A stretch of 64,000 nucleotides of DNA from Nitrogeniibacter sp050293885 (lineage in GTDB: Bacteria; Pseudomonadota; Gammaproteobacteria; Burkholderiales; Rhodocyclaceae), in the NCBI GenBank assembly GCA_050293885.1, contig JBNKNO010000005.1, positions 1-64,000 on the forward strand, written 5' to 3'. Positions 51,866-60,307 of this stretch are shown piece by piece. How positions within the stretch are numbered: position 1 is the stretch's first letter; the number at the start of each line of letters is the position of its first letter. The translations under genes were made by a program, and so were the position numbers. Under the pieces are notes generated by a model. That model was not told the origin of the DNA, ran no database searches, and worked only from the letters and a program-made list of their open reading frames with translations.

Positions 51866-53410
51866 ATGAACGACGAATTGATCATCTTTGACACCACCTT
51901 GCGCGACGGCGAGCAAAGCCCCGGCGCCTCGATGACGCGCGACGAAAAGCTGCGCATCGCCCGACAGCTCGAGCGCATGCGCGTGAATGTGATCGAAGCC
52001 GGTTTCGCAGCCGCCTCCAATGGCGACTTCGAAGCAGTGCGCGCGATCGCCGAACTGATCAAGGAGTCGACCGTATGCTCGCTGGCGCGTGCCAACGAAA
52101 ACGACATCCGTCGCGCCGGCGAGGCCATCAAGCCGGCGGCCAGCGGTCGCATCCACACCTTCATCGCCACCAGCCCGATCCACATGGAGAAGAAGCTGCG
52201 CATGAGCCCCGACCAGGTGGTCGAGCAGGCGGTCAAGGCGATCGGCTGGGCGAAGGAATACACCGACGACATCGAATTCTCGGCGGAAGACGCCGGGCGC
52301 TCGGACCTCGATTTTCTGTGCCGGATTTTCGACGCCGTCATCCAGGCCGGGGCGACCACCATCAACGTGCCCGACACCGTCGGCTACAACGTGCCCGAGC
52401 AGTTCTCCACCACCATCGGCAAGCTCATCGAACGGGTGCCGAATGCCGACAAGGTGGTGTGGTCGGTGCATTGCCACAACGATCTCGGTCTGGCCGTGGC
52501 CAACTCGCTGGCGGCCGTCAAGGCCGGTGCGCGCCAGGTCGAATGCACCATCAACGGTCTGGGCGAGCGCGCCGGCAATGCCGCACTCGAAGAAGTCGTG
52601 ATGACGGTGCGCACCCGTCGCGACCTGTTCGACTGCGACACCCGCATCGACACCACCCAGATCGTGCCGGCCTCCAAGCTGGTGTCCGGCATCACCGGCT
52701 TCCCGGTGCAGCCGAACAAGGCCATCGTCGGCGCCAATGCCTTCTCGCACGAATCGGGCATTCATCAGGACGGCGTGCTCAAGCACCGCGAAACCTACGA
52801 GATCATGCGCGCCGAGGATGTGGGCTGGAACGCCAACAAGCTGGTGCTCGGCAAGCACAGCGGCCGCAACGCCTTCCGCAGCCGGCTGGAAGAACTGGGC
52901 ATCGCCGTCGAATCCGAAGCGCACATGAATCAGGCCTTCGCGCGCTTCAAGGAATTGGCCGACAAGAAGCACGAGATCTTCGACGAAGACCTGCAGGCGC
53001 TGATGTCGGACGAGAACGTCACCCCGGCCATCGAGCACTTCCGCCTGCTCTCCTCCTGCTTCCATTCCGAAACCGGCGAGACGCCGCGCGCGCGTCTGAC
53101 GCTCTCGGTCGGCGGGCAGGAGTCGAAAGCCGAATCGGACGGGTCCGGCCCGGTGGATGCGGCCTTCAAGGCCATCGAAACCGTGGCCAATAGCGGGACC
53201 GAGCTGCTGCTCTACTCGGTCAATGCGATCACCACCGGCACCGACGCGCAAGGCGAAGTCACGGTGCGGCTGGCGCGCAACGGCAAGGTCGTCAATGGTC
53301 AGGGCGCAGACACCGACATCGTCGTCGCCTCCGCCAAGGCCTATCTCAACGCGCTCAACAAGCTGCACAGCAACATCGAAAAACTCAACCCGCAAGGCCG
53401 CGGCGTCTGA
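51866..53410 (+). CDS. leuA: 2-isopropylmalate synthase
   Basis: The protein has 514 residues. It condenses acetyl-CoA with 2-oxoisovalerate, the first step of leucine synthesis. The N-terminal TIM barrel carries IFDTTLRDGEQSPGAS, metal ligands (HCHNDLGLAVANSLAA) and GERAGNAALEEV. The C-terminal LeuA allosteric domain (about 390-514) should bind leucine for feedback. It links to the acetolactate pathway encoded just upstream. A T-rich hairpin terminator follows. Confidence 0.97.
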   Translation: MNDELIIFDTTLRDGEQSPGASMTRDEKLRIARQLERMRVNVIEAGFAAASNGDFEAVRAIAELIKESTVCSLARANENDIRRAGEAIKPAASGRIHTFIATSPIHMEKKLRMSPDQVVEQAVKAIGWAKEYTDDIEFSAEDAGRSDLDFLCRIFDAVIQAGATTINVPDTVGYNVPEQFSTTIGKLIERVPNADKVVWSVHCHNDLGLAVANSLAAVKAGARQVECTINGLGERAGNAALEEVVMTVRTRRDLFDCDTRIDTTQIVPASKLVSGITGFPVQPNKAIVGANAFSHESGIHQDGVLKHRETYEIMRAEDVGWNANKLVLGKHSGRNAFRSRLEELGIAVESEAHMNQAFARFKELADKKHEIFDEDLQALMSDENVTPAIEHFRLLSSCFHSETGETPRARLTLSVGGQESKAESDGSGPVDAAFKAIETVANSGTELLLYSVNAITTGTDAQGEVTVRLARNGKVVNGQGADTDIVVASAKAYLNALNKLHSNIEKLNPQGRGV

Positions 53411-53430
53411 GTCGATCAACGCGCCATTGA

Positions 53431-53462
53431 AAAAGGGCCGGCATTGCGCCGGCCCTTTTTTC
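53431..53462 (+). terminator. Bidirectional terminator after leuA
   Basis: GGGCCGGC (53435-53442) pairs with GCCGGCCC (53448-53455), with A before and T after the stem. It lies between leuA and the convergent DUF2069 gene. Confidence 0.9.
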
Positions 53463-53826
53463 ATTCGTCTACCGCGACCTTCTTCTGCTTCGACGGCGCC
53501 GTCTTGCCCGCGTAGGTAATCATGGCAAAGAACACCGCCATGGTGAGCACGATCTCGATGCGCGCATACAAGGCCACCCCGCCGGGGTCGCCCGCACGCA
53601 CCACGCCTTCCATGAAATAGAGCAACACGAACATGCACGCCCACTGGTAGGTATAGCGCCGACCGTACAGGATGCCGCGCAGGGGGATCAACAGAAAGGC
53701 GGCCTTGAGCATGAGCCACGTGCCGCCCGGGCGCAGCGGCGCCAGCCAGGCTTCCCAGGCCACGCACAGCACAACCAGCGCAAACCACAGCGCTGACGAC
53801 AACCAGATCAGATGTCGCTCGCTCAT
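53461..53826 (-). CDS. DUF2069 membrane protein
   Basis: The protein has 121 residues with four membrane helices (LIWLSSALWFALVVLCVAWE first) and a Lys-rich cytosolic tail. The motif GRRYTYQWACMFVLLYFMEG is the DUF2069 core. Function is unknown. Its start overlaps the stop of the wrbA gene upstream, and the pair is conserved as neighbours in many proteobacteria. Confidence 0.9.
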   Translation of the reverse strand: MSERHLIWLSSALWFALVVLCVAWEAWLAPLRPGGTWLMLKAAFLLIPLRGILYGRRYTYQWACMFVLLYFMEGVVRAGDPGGVALYARIEIVLTMAVFFAMITYAGKTAPSKQKKVAVDE

Positions 53827-54422
53827 CGCGCCGCCTCCAGCGCCAGCGCCATGCGCGCCAGTCGCTCCCCTTGCGCCAAGGCCAGGGTCTTTTCCTCTTC
53901 GCTCAACGCCGGATCGCCGTCATGGCCAGCCACATGGCTGGCGCCGTACGGGGTGCCACCCGTGCGCGTGGAAGACAGCGCCTGCTCCGAATAGGGCAAG
54001 CCGGCGATCACCATGCCGTGATGCAACAGTGGCAGCATCATGCTCAGCAAGGTGCTCTCCTGGCCACCATGCAGGCTACCTGTCGACGTGAACACGCACG
54101 CCGGTTTGCCGATCAGCGCGCCATTGACCCACGGCCCGATGGTGCCGTCGAGAAAGTACTTCATCGGTGCCGCCATGTTGCCAAAGCGCGTCGGACTCCC
54201 CAGCGCCAGTCCGATGCACTCCTCCAGATCGTTCACACTTGCGTAAGGCGGTCCGTCTGCCGGAATGTCGTCCTCCGTCGCCTCGCACACGGTACTCACC
54301 GCCGGCACGGTCCGCAGGCGCGCGGCCATACCCGGCACCCGTTCGACGCCCCTGGCGATGAGTTCGGCCAGCGCATGAACCGAGCCTTTGCGGCTGTAAT
54401 ACAGAACGAGGACTTCTTTCAT
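53823..54422 (-). CDS. wrbA: WrbA-type NAD(P)H:quinone oxidoreductase (flavodoxin-like)
   Basis: The protein has 199 residues. The FMN phosphate loop is LYYSRKGSVHALAELIARG (8-26), and LALGSPTRFGNMAAPMKYFL is the WrbA signature. FTSTGSLHGGQESTLLSMM contributes to the flavin site. It reduces quinones by two electrons in the cytosol, which guards against oxidative stress. The start is the ATG complement at 54420-54422. It overlaps the DUF2069 gene. Confidence 0.94.
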   Translation of the reverse strand: MKEVLVLYYSRKGSVHALAELIARGVERVPGMAARLRTVPAVSTVCEATEDDIPADGPPYASVNDLEECIGLALGSPTRFGNMAAPMKYFLDGTIGPWVNGALIGKPACVFTSTGSLHGGQESTLLSMMLPLLHHGMVIAGLPYSEQALSSTRTGGTPYGASHVAGHDGDPALSEEEKTLALAQGERLARMALALEAAR

Positions 54423-54509
54423 GTTGGACTCTGTGGCTAAATTGCGGCGATTATCCCAGATATCGCCGGGCACGACCGACCCGCGCATTCACCCCCGACG
54501 ACACCGTTC

Positions 54510-55733
54510 ATGTCATTAACCCATCTTCGCGACTTTCTCCGCCTGCTCTACCAGCGCTTTGTCGACACGCGGTGCGCGCTGGTCGCCGGCAGTCTGACCT
54601 TCACCACGCTGCTGGCCGTCGTCCCGCTGCTGGCGGTCGCGCTGGCCGTGTTCAGCAACTTCCCCGGCTTCGCGCAATTCGGCCGCAGCCTGAGCGACTT
54701 CCTGCTCGAGAATCTGCTGCCGGAAACCGCCGGCCACATCATTGCCACCTACGCCATTGAATTCACGCAAAAAGCCGGCAACCTCACACTGGTCGGCTCG
54801 GCCGTGCTGATCGTCACCGCACTGAGCCTGATGCTCACCATCGACGGCGTGCTCAACACCATCTGGGGCGTGCGTCGACCGCGGCCGCTGATCGCACGCT
54901 TGACCACCTACTGGGTGGTGCTGACGCTCGGGNNNNNNNNNNNNNNNNNNNNNNNNNNNNNNNNNNNNNNNNNNNNNNNNNNNNNNNNNNNNNNNNNNNN
55001 NNNNNNNNNNNNNNNNNNNNNNNNNNNNNNNNNNNNNNNNNNNNNNNNNNNNNNNNNNNNNNNNNNNNNNNNNNNNNNNNNNNNNNNNNNNNNNNNNNNN
55101 NNNNNNNNNNNNNNNNNNNNNNNNNNNNNNNNNNNNNNNNNNNNNNNNNNNNNNNNNNNNNNNNNNNNACTCGGGTTCTACTTTGCCTACTTCCCCACCT
55201 ACACGCTCATCTACGGCACCTTCGCCACGCTGCCGATCTTCCTGCTATGGCTGTATCTGTCCTGGGCGATCATCCTGCTCGGCGCGATTCTCGCCGCCAC
55301 CTTCCCCGCCTATCTGTCGCGCATTCGCGCCCTGCCCGAGTTTCCGGGTTCGCGCGCCTACGGCGCGCTCTTGATTCTGCGCGAACTGGCCCGGGCGCAG
55401 ACCACGGGCGACGCCTGTGAAGCGGAATGCCTGTTTCGCGCGTCGAGACAAACACCCAGCCATGGCGAAGCGATTCTCGAGTCCATGCTGGAGGCCGCCT
55501 GGGTGGCGCGCAATGACGAGGAAGACTGGATGCTGGCCAGGCGCATCGACGACATTCGCCTGTCCGATGTGCTGTCACGTTTCTGCATCTCGGCCGATGC
55601 GGTGCGTGCGCTGCCTGACGACGGCCTGAGCCGGCAGACCGCTGACGACATCAAGCGCCTGCTGGGCGCGGCGGATACCCCCCTGCCCGCGCTGTTCGCG
55701 CGGCAGGATGTCAATTCAAGTCAAAGCGGATAG
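54510..55733 (+). CDS. YihY-family inner membrane protein (formerly RNase BN-like), with assembly gap
   Basis: The protein has 407 residues including 79 unknown from the N run at 54933-55168. The N-terminal membrane part starts with LRLLYQRFVDTRCALVAGSL and TFTTLLAVVPLLAVALAVF; the part after the gap has FAYFPTYTLIYGTFATLPIF. The ~130-residue C-terminal cytosolic tail is helical, with a winged-helix-like look. The family was once named RNase BN, but that activity is now assigned to another protein. The frame is kept across the gap, and the total length fits the family. Confidence 0.88.
   Translation: MSLTHLRDFLRLLYQRFVDTRCALVAGSLTFTTLLAVVPLLAVALAVFSNFPGFAQFGRSLSDFLLENLLPETAGHIIATYAIEFTQKAGNLTLVGSAVLIVTALSLMLTIDGVLNTIWGVRRPRPLIARLTTYWVVLTLGXXXXXXXXXXXXXXXXXXXXXXXXXXXXXXXXXXXXXXXXXXXXXXXXXXXXXXXXXXXXXXXXXXXXXXXXXXXXXXXLGFYFAYFPTYTLIYGTFATLPIFLLWLYLSWAIILLGAILAATFPAYLSRIRALPEFPGSRAYGALLILRELARAQTTGDACEAECLFRASRQTPSHGEAILESMLEAAWVARNDEEDWMLARRIDDIRLSDVLSRFCISADAVRALPDDGLSRQTADDIKRLLGAADTPLPALFARQDVNSSQSG
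54933..55168. other. Assembly gap (236 N)
   Basis: A run of Ns lies inside the YihY-family gene. The flanking frames agree with each other and the overall length fits the family. Confidence 0.99.
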
Positions 55734-57238
55734 GGATCGTATTCGAACTGGAACAGTTCGACGTTGGCGGTCTGCATGTCGAGACTCAGCAGACGCCCCT
55801 GCGCGACGTAAATGCGCTCGCCTTCGTGAACCAGCAGGAAGCGTCGCGACTGATAGGCGCCCGATGGCGCCAGAATGGCCTGATGCCGCCGGATGCCGGA
55901 CACCGGCGGCAACACCAGCGCGGGCATCATTTCACCCGGATCATCGCCACCACGGAATCCGACACGCACGGGCGTGGACTCGTTGCTGATCGTTTGCAGA
56001 CCCAGTTCTACCTGGCTCGGCGAATCGGACCTGACCCAGCGCACGACGCATATCGACCAGGCCGCACCCACCTGCCGACGCAGCGCCAGCGCCATCCCCG
56101 CCGACAAGGTATCGGGGTCCGCCTCGACACTCATGATGGCGTAGCCCCCCGGGCTTTCATTGACCACGCGCCATTGATGAATGCGGGCGGCGTCCTCGCC
56201 GGCATGCTTCATGCGCCAGATCGGACGCAAACCGATACACACTTCCACATCGTACTGACTGCGCCGCCGCACCTGCTCGCGACGCGGCGGCATGGCCCAA
56301 CGCTCGCGCAGCGTGCGCAACAGCTTGGTAATTTCGGTCGGCGGCAACCCGGCCGGCAACTCCGGCATGTTCGCGCCGGGGATGACTTCCCCCCCCGCAT
56401 CCACGGCCTTTTCGATGCGTTCAAGATGTGCAGTCGCCCCCCGCGCCAACTCGGCGGCGGAGAAATACATCATGCCATCGACCGGCGGCGGCGCGCGGCG
56501 CACCATGGCGATCGGCCCCGTATCCTGCGCCGGGTCGATCCAGTAATCCCAGGTTTCGATGTCCGTCTTCGGCTGCGTCGACAGCTCAGCGCGCCATGCG
56601 CATTGTTCGAGGTAGCGCACCGCCCATTCGAGCTCACGCGCCGTCAGCGCCTCGGGTTGCGCCGCAGCAAGCGCCAGCATTCCCTTGTACGCGCCCTGAA
56701 CGGGTCCGCGCGGCAACTCCATCGGCAGATTAGGCGAACCGGCAGCGATGGTCGCCATATGAAATATCCGGTGCGCCTCGTTCCACAGACCAGCGCGAGG
56801 GGCCGAACCCTTGAGCCCCGCCAGCCAGAGCGCATCCGTCAATAATTTCAGTGACTGCGCCGCCAGCATCTCCGGGCGACGACTCTGCGTGACGACACCG
56901 CCCGCCGGATCGGCGAGCACCCGCGCGTAGCCCTTGGCCAACATCTCGACCACCCGCTCCAGCGAACTCGCCGCGTTGAACAGGTTCGACGGCAAGGGCA
57001 GCGCCCTTTCGATCAAACGCGGCACCAGCACCTCGCGCACGTCACTGGCGCGCTGAAGGAACAACTCCAGCACCCGGTGCAACTGCAAGGCGGTCACGTC
57101 CGCGCGCATCAAGAGCTCAAGTCGATTGAGCATCTCCGGCAAATCAGCGACCGGATCCGTCGACGGCTCACCGGCCAGCCAGGCGATTACCTGAGCGGCA
57201 GGACCCGTGTCGATCATCGCGGAATCGGAAGGCGTCAT
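55721..57238 (-). CDS. Large PilZ-like protein of unknown function
   Basis: The protein has 505 residues. Residues 1-330 are helical and without a familiar motif. Residues about 330-450 look like a PilZ domain: RRRSQYDVEVCIGL supplies the basic RRR and WRVVNESPGGYAI the N-x-S-x-x-G partner. A beta-rich end (GERIYVAQGRLLSL) follows. If real, the domain would bind cyclic di-GMP. The gene overlaps the YihY stop by 13 bases, tail to tail. Related proteins occur in Rhodocyclales as hypothetical proteins. Confidence 0.72.
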   Translation of the reverse strand: MTPSDSAMIDTGPAAQVIAWLAGEPSTDPVADLPEMLNRLELLMRADVTALQLHRVLELFLQRASDVREVLVPRLIERALPLPSNLFNAASSLERVVEMLAKGYARVLADPAGGVVTQSRRPEMLAAQSLKLLTDALWLAGLKGSAPRAGLWNEAHRIFHMATIAAGSPNLPMELPRGPVQGAYKGMLALAAAQPEALTARELEWAVRYLEQCAWRAELSTQPKTDIETWDYWIDPAQDTGPIAMVRRAPPPVDGMMYFSAAELARGATAHLERIEKAVDAGGEVIPGANMPELPAGLPPTEITKLLRTLRERWAMPPRREQVRRRSQYDVEVCIGLRPIWRMKHAGEDAARIHQWRVVNESPGGYAIMSVEADPDTLSAGMALALRRQVGAAWSICVVRWVRSDSPSQVELGLQTISNESTPVRVGFRGGDDPGEMMPALVLPPVSGIRRHQAILAPSGAYQSRRFLLVHEGERIYVAQGRLLSLDMQTANVELFQFEYDPYPL

Positions 57239-57382
57239 CTAAGCCATTATCGGTATGAATGGATGCGTCATTCTAATGAATAACTGAGCGTTTCTGGCAC
57301 AATGCGAGCATTTTCTACCGTTCTGTAGCCGCCGCTGTAGAATTTTCTGCCTTGGCAACACGCCATTCAATCGATCATCGCC

Positions 57383-58120
57383 ATGCCGACCTCAACGCCC
57401 GACTATCGCTCAGAAAAACCCATCGACCCCGCCGACCGTCTCATCGTCGCACTTGATGTCGCCAACGCAGACGAGGCCAGATCGCTAGTGACAACGCTTG
57501 GCGACGCAGCCACCTTCTACAAGATCGGTCTCGAGCTCTTCATGACCGGCGGCTACTTCGACCTGCTCGACTGGCTCGTCGCCCAAGACAAGAAGGTGTT
57601 TGTCGACCTGAAATTTTTCGACGTCCCCGAAACCGTGCGCTCGGCCGTGCGCGCCCTGTCGTCCAGTGGCGCCACGCTGGCCACCGTTCATGGCAACCAG
57701 TCGATCATGGAAGCCGCCGTCAAGGACAAGGGCGATCTCAAGGTGCTTGCCGTCACCGCGCTGACCAGTCTCGACCAGGGCGATCTCGACGATCTCGGGT
57801 TTCAATGCAAGGTTGACGAACTGGTCCTTTCGCGCGCGCGCCGCGCGCTCGAAACCGGCATCGACGGCATCGTCTCCTCCGGCCTCGAAGCCCCCATGAT
57901 TCGTCGCGAGCTGGGCGACCGCCTGCTGGTCGTCACCCCGGGCATCCGCCCGGTCGAGAACCGACCCAGCGACGATCAGAAACGCACCGTTGACGTCGCA
58001 CAAGCCTTCCGCAACGGCGCCGACTACATCGTGGTTGGCCGCCCGATTCGCAATGCCGCGGACCCGGCCCAGGCAGCGCGCGACATCCAGCGCACCATTG
58101 CCGACGTATTCGCACGCTGA
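57383..58120 (+). CDS. pyrF: Orotidine 5'-phosphate decarboxylase
   Basis: The protein has 245 residues. It makes UMP from OMP in pyrimidine synthesis. The catalytic D-x-K-x-x-D motif is VFVDLKFFDVP (about 73-83). Nucleotide and phosphate contacts appear in LIVALDVANADEA and VVGRPIRNAADP. It starts with an ATG at 57383. About 85 bases separate it from rpsP, and its own promoter is not obvious. Confidence 0.96.
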   Translation: MPTSTPDYRSEKPIDPADRLIVALDVANADEARSLVTTLGDAATFYKIGLELFMTGGYFDLLDWLVAQDKKVFVDLKFFDVPETVRSAVRALSSSGATLATVHGNQSIMEAAVKDKGDLKVLAVTALTSLDQGDLDDLGFQCKVDELVLSRARRALETGIDGIVSSGLEAPMIRRELGDRLLVVTPGIRPVENRPSDDQKRTVDVAQAFRNGADYIVVGRPIRNAADPAQAARDIQRTIADVFAR

Positions 58121-58204
58121 GGCGCGCTAAATAGCTTGTTTTCCCGGGATAAATCGATTAAGATTTCGCCCTTTTCGATTCCACAAATCCAGGACGAAAC
58201 CGAG

Positions 58205-58456
58205 ATGGTTGTTATTCGCCTTGCCCGTAGCGGCGCCAAGAAGCGCCCGTTTTTCAACATTGTTGCCGCCGATCGTCGCGACCGTCGCGATGGCCGCTTC
58301 ATCGAGCGCGTGGGTTTCTACAACCCCGTCGCCGCCGAAAGCGAGCAGGGTCTGGTCATCAACACCGAGCGTCTGAACCACTGGCAGCAGCAGGGTGCGC
58401 AGGTCTCCCCGACCGTTGCCCGTCTGGTCAAGCAGGCCGCCAAAGCCGCAGCCTGA
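58205..58456 (+). CDS. rpsP: 30S ribosomal protein S16
   Basis: The protein has 83 residues, with the typical start MVVIRLARSGAKKRPFFNIV and RRDGRFIERVGFYNPVA. It binds 16S rRNA in the 30S body. It is the first gene of the canonical rpsP-rimM-trmD-rplS operon. The start ATG at 58205 is preferred to longer forms because all S16 proteins begin there. Upstream TTGTTTTCCC and TAAGAT-like bases (about 58135-58165) may be its promoter. Confidence 0.98.
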   Translation: MVVIRLARSGAKKRPFFNIVAADRRDRRDGRFIERVGFYNPVAAESEQGLVINTERLNHWQQQGAQVSPTVARLVKQAAKAAA

Positions 58457-58479
58457 TTGGTCGCGCAGACGGGGCGTCA

Positions 58480-58989
58480 ATGATTGTCATGGGGCGAATT
58501 GTCGCCCCCTATGGCGTCAAGGGCTGGGTCAGGATTCACGCATTTGGTGACGACCCGCTCTCATGGAAAAAGATGCCCCGATGGTGGCTGTGCGCCGACG
58601 ACAAGGCGCCCGAGGCGCGCTGGCAGGCCCATGCCCTCAAGGGCTGTCGCCTGCAAGGCAAGGCCCTGGTTGCCGCGCTCGAGGGCATTGACGACCGCAC
58701 CGCTGCCGAAAGTTTGAAGGGCTGCTACATTGCCGCCCCGCGCGAAGCCATGCCGCAGACCGCGAAAGATGAGTATTACTGGGCCGATCTGATCGGCCTG
58801 CAGGTGGAAAACACCGAGGGTGAAACACTGGGCACCGTGACCACCCTGCTCTCTGCCGGCGCCCATGAGGTGCTGCAGATCAACGATGGGGAACTGGAAC
58901 ATCTGATCCCCTTCGTGCCGGCCTACGTGGATTCGGTGGATACCGAATCGGGACGGATTCTGGTGCAGTGGCAGAAGGACTGGTCGTGA
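58480..58989 (+). CDS. rimM: Ribosome maturation factor RimM
   Basis: The protein has 169 residues. The N-terminal RimM domain (VMGRIVAPYGVKGWVRIHAF) and the C-terminal PRC-barrel domain (YYWADLIGLQVENTEGETLG, EHLIPFVPAYVDSVD) are both complete. It helps 30S head assembly through S19. It is 23 bases after rpsP and overlaps trmD by 4 bases. Confidence 0.97.
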   Translation: MIVMGRIVAPYGVKGWVRIHAFGDDPLSWKKMPRWWLCADDKAPEARWQAHALKGCRLQGKALVAALEGIDDRTAAESLKGCYIAAPREAMPQTAKDEYYWADLIGLQVENTEGETLGTVTTLLSAGAHEVLQINDGELEHLIPFVPAYVDSVDTESGRILVQWQKDWS

Positions 58990-59768
58990 CCGAAACCGAG
59001 CGCACAGCGCGCCGATTTGATGTGGTCACCCTGTTCCCGGAGATGTTTTCGGCCTTGACCGGCAGCGGCATCAGCCGGCGAGCGCAAGACCGGGGCTTGT
59101 ACGAGCTGACATGCTGGAACCCGCGCGACTTCACCGCGGACGTGCATCGAACGGTCGATGATCGCCCTTACGGCGGCGGCCCGGGCATGGTGATGCTGGG
59201 CGCCCCGCTGGCCGCGGCGATTGAAGCGGCCCGTGCAGCGCAAATGGCTGGCGGCAAGCGTGCCGGCCGAGTGATTTACCTGTCGCCCCAAGGGCGCAGA
59301 CTGGATCACGCGAAGGTGATGGAACTGGCAACGCTGCCGGCCCTGACCCTGCTGTGTGGTCGCTACGAAGGGGTGGATCAACGACTGATCGACCGCTGCG
59401 TGGATGAAGAAATTTCGCTGGGCGACTTTGTCTTGTCCGGCGGGGAATTGCCAGCAATGGTGGTGCTCGATGCCATCATTCGGCAATTGCCGGGCGCGTT
59501 GAACGATGCGGACTCGGCGGTCGAAGACTCGTTTGTCGACGGCCTGCTCGACTGCCCGCACTACACGCGGCCCGAAGTGGATGAACACGGCGTGAGCGTA
59601 CCGACAGTGCTGCTGTCNNNNNNNNNNNNNNNNNNNNNNNNNNNNNNNNNNNNNNNNNNNNNNNNNNNNNNNNNNNNNNNNNNNNNNNNNNNNNNNNNNN
59701 NNNNNNNNNNNNNNNNNNNNNNAGTGAAACTGCTTGACGAGTTCAAGCAGGAGCATGAGCGGCGCTGA
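58986..59768 (+). CDS. trmD: tRNA (guanine-37-N1)-methyltransferase, with assembly gap
   Basis: The protein has 260 residues including 35 unknown (59618-59722). It methylates G37 of tRNAs to prevent frameshifting. The knot-forming SPOUT core has YLSPQGRRLD, LLCGRYEGVDQRLID and EEISLGDFVLSGGELPAM. The tail resumes as VKLLDEFKQEHERR. The length with the gap fits TrmD (about 250), so the gap size is believable. The GTG start overlaps the rimM stop (GTGA). Confidence 0.95.
   Translation: MTETERTARRFDVVTLFPEMFSALTGSGISRRAQDRGLYELTCWNPRDFTADVHRTVDDRPYGGGPGMVMLGAPLAAAIEAARAAQMAGGKRAGRVIYLSPQGRRLDHAKVMELATLPALTLLCGRYEGVDQRLIDRCVDEEISLGDFVLSGGELPAMVVLDAIIRQLPGALNDADSAVEDSFVDGLLDCPHYTRPEVDEHGVSVPTVLLXXXXXXXXXXXXXXXXXXXXXXXXXXXXXXXXXXXXVKLLDEFKQEHERR
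59618..59722. other. Assembly gap (105 N)
   Basis: A run of Ns inside trmD. The reading frame is preserved across it and total protein length is normal. Confidence 0.99.
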
Positions 59769-59869
59769 AGGCATTGCCGAAGCGCTGAACGAAGAAAGCC
59801 GTGCATCAGGTTGCGACCTGCTCTGCCCGCAAGGCCAAAGGCCATTTGATAGAAAACAGGAGTATTGCA

Positions 59870-60241
59870 ATGAATTTGATTGCCCAGCTCGAGCAAGAAG
59901 AAATCGCTCGCCTGACCGAGAACAAGGCCATCCCCGAGTTCGCCCCCGGCGATACCGTGGTCGTTCAGGTGAAAGTGAAGGAAGGTAACCGTGAGCGTCT
60001 GCAGGCTTACGAAGGTGTGGTCATCGCCAAGCGCAACCGCGGCCTGAATTCCTCCTTCATCGTCCGCAAGATCTCCTCTGGCGAGGGTGTCGAGCGTACG
60101 TTCCAGACCTACTCTCCGCTGGTGGCCAGCGTCGAAGTGAAGCGCCGCGGCGATGTGCGTCGCGCCAAGCTCTACTACCTGCGCGGCCGTACCGGCAAAT
60201 CGGCACGTATCAAGGAAAAGCTGGTTCGCAAGAACGGTTGA
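59870..60241 (+). CDS. rplS: 50S ribosomal protein L19
   Basis: The protein has 123 residues. Conserved L19 parts are FAPGDTVVVQVKVKEGNRER, LQAYEGVVIAKRNRGLNSSF and KLYYLRGRTGKSARIKEKLV. It sits at the 30S-50S interface. The start ATG at 59870 has AGGAG before it. It ends the rpsP operon and a strong terminator follows. Confidence 0.98.
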   Translation: MNLIAQLEQEEIARLTENKAIPEFAPGDTVVVQVKVKEGNRERLQAYEGVVIAKRNRGLNSSFIVRKISSGEGVERTFQTYSPLVASVEVKRRGDVRRAKLYYLRGRTGKSARIKEKLVRKNG

Positions 60242-60259
60242 TCCTGCCAGGACGCCAGG

Positions 60260-60288
60260 AAAAACGGGACCCGCGGGTCCCGTTTTTT
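60260..60288 (+). terminator. Terminator after rplS
   Basis: AAAAACGGGACCC (60260-60272) pairs with GGGTCCCGTTTTT (60275-60287). The A and T tracts allow it to act for both rplS and the convergent opgH. Confidence 0.93.
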
Positions 60289-60307
60289 CGTTCCTGAAGC
60301 GCCGGCC

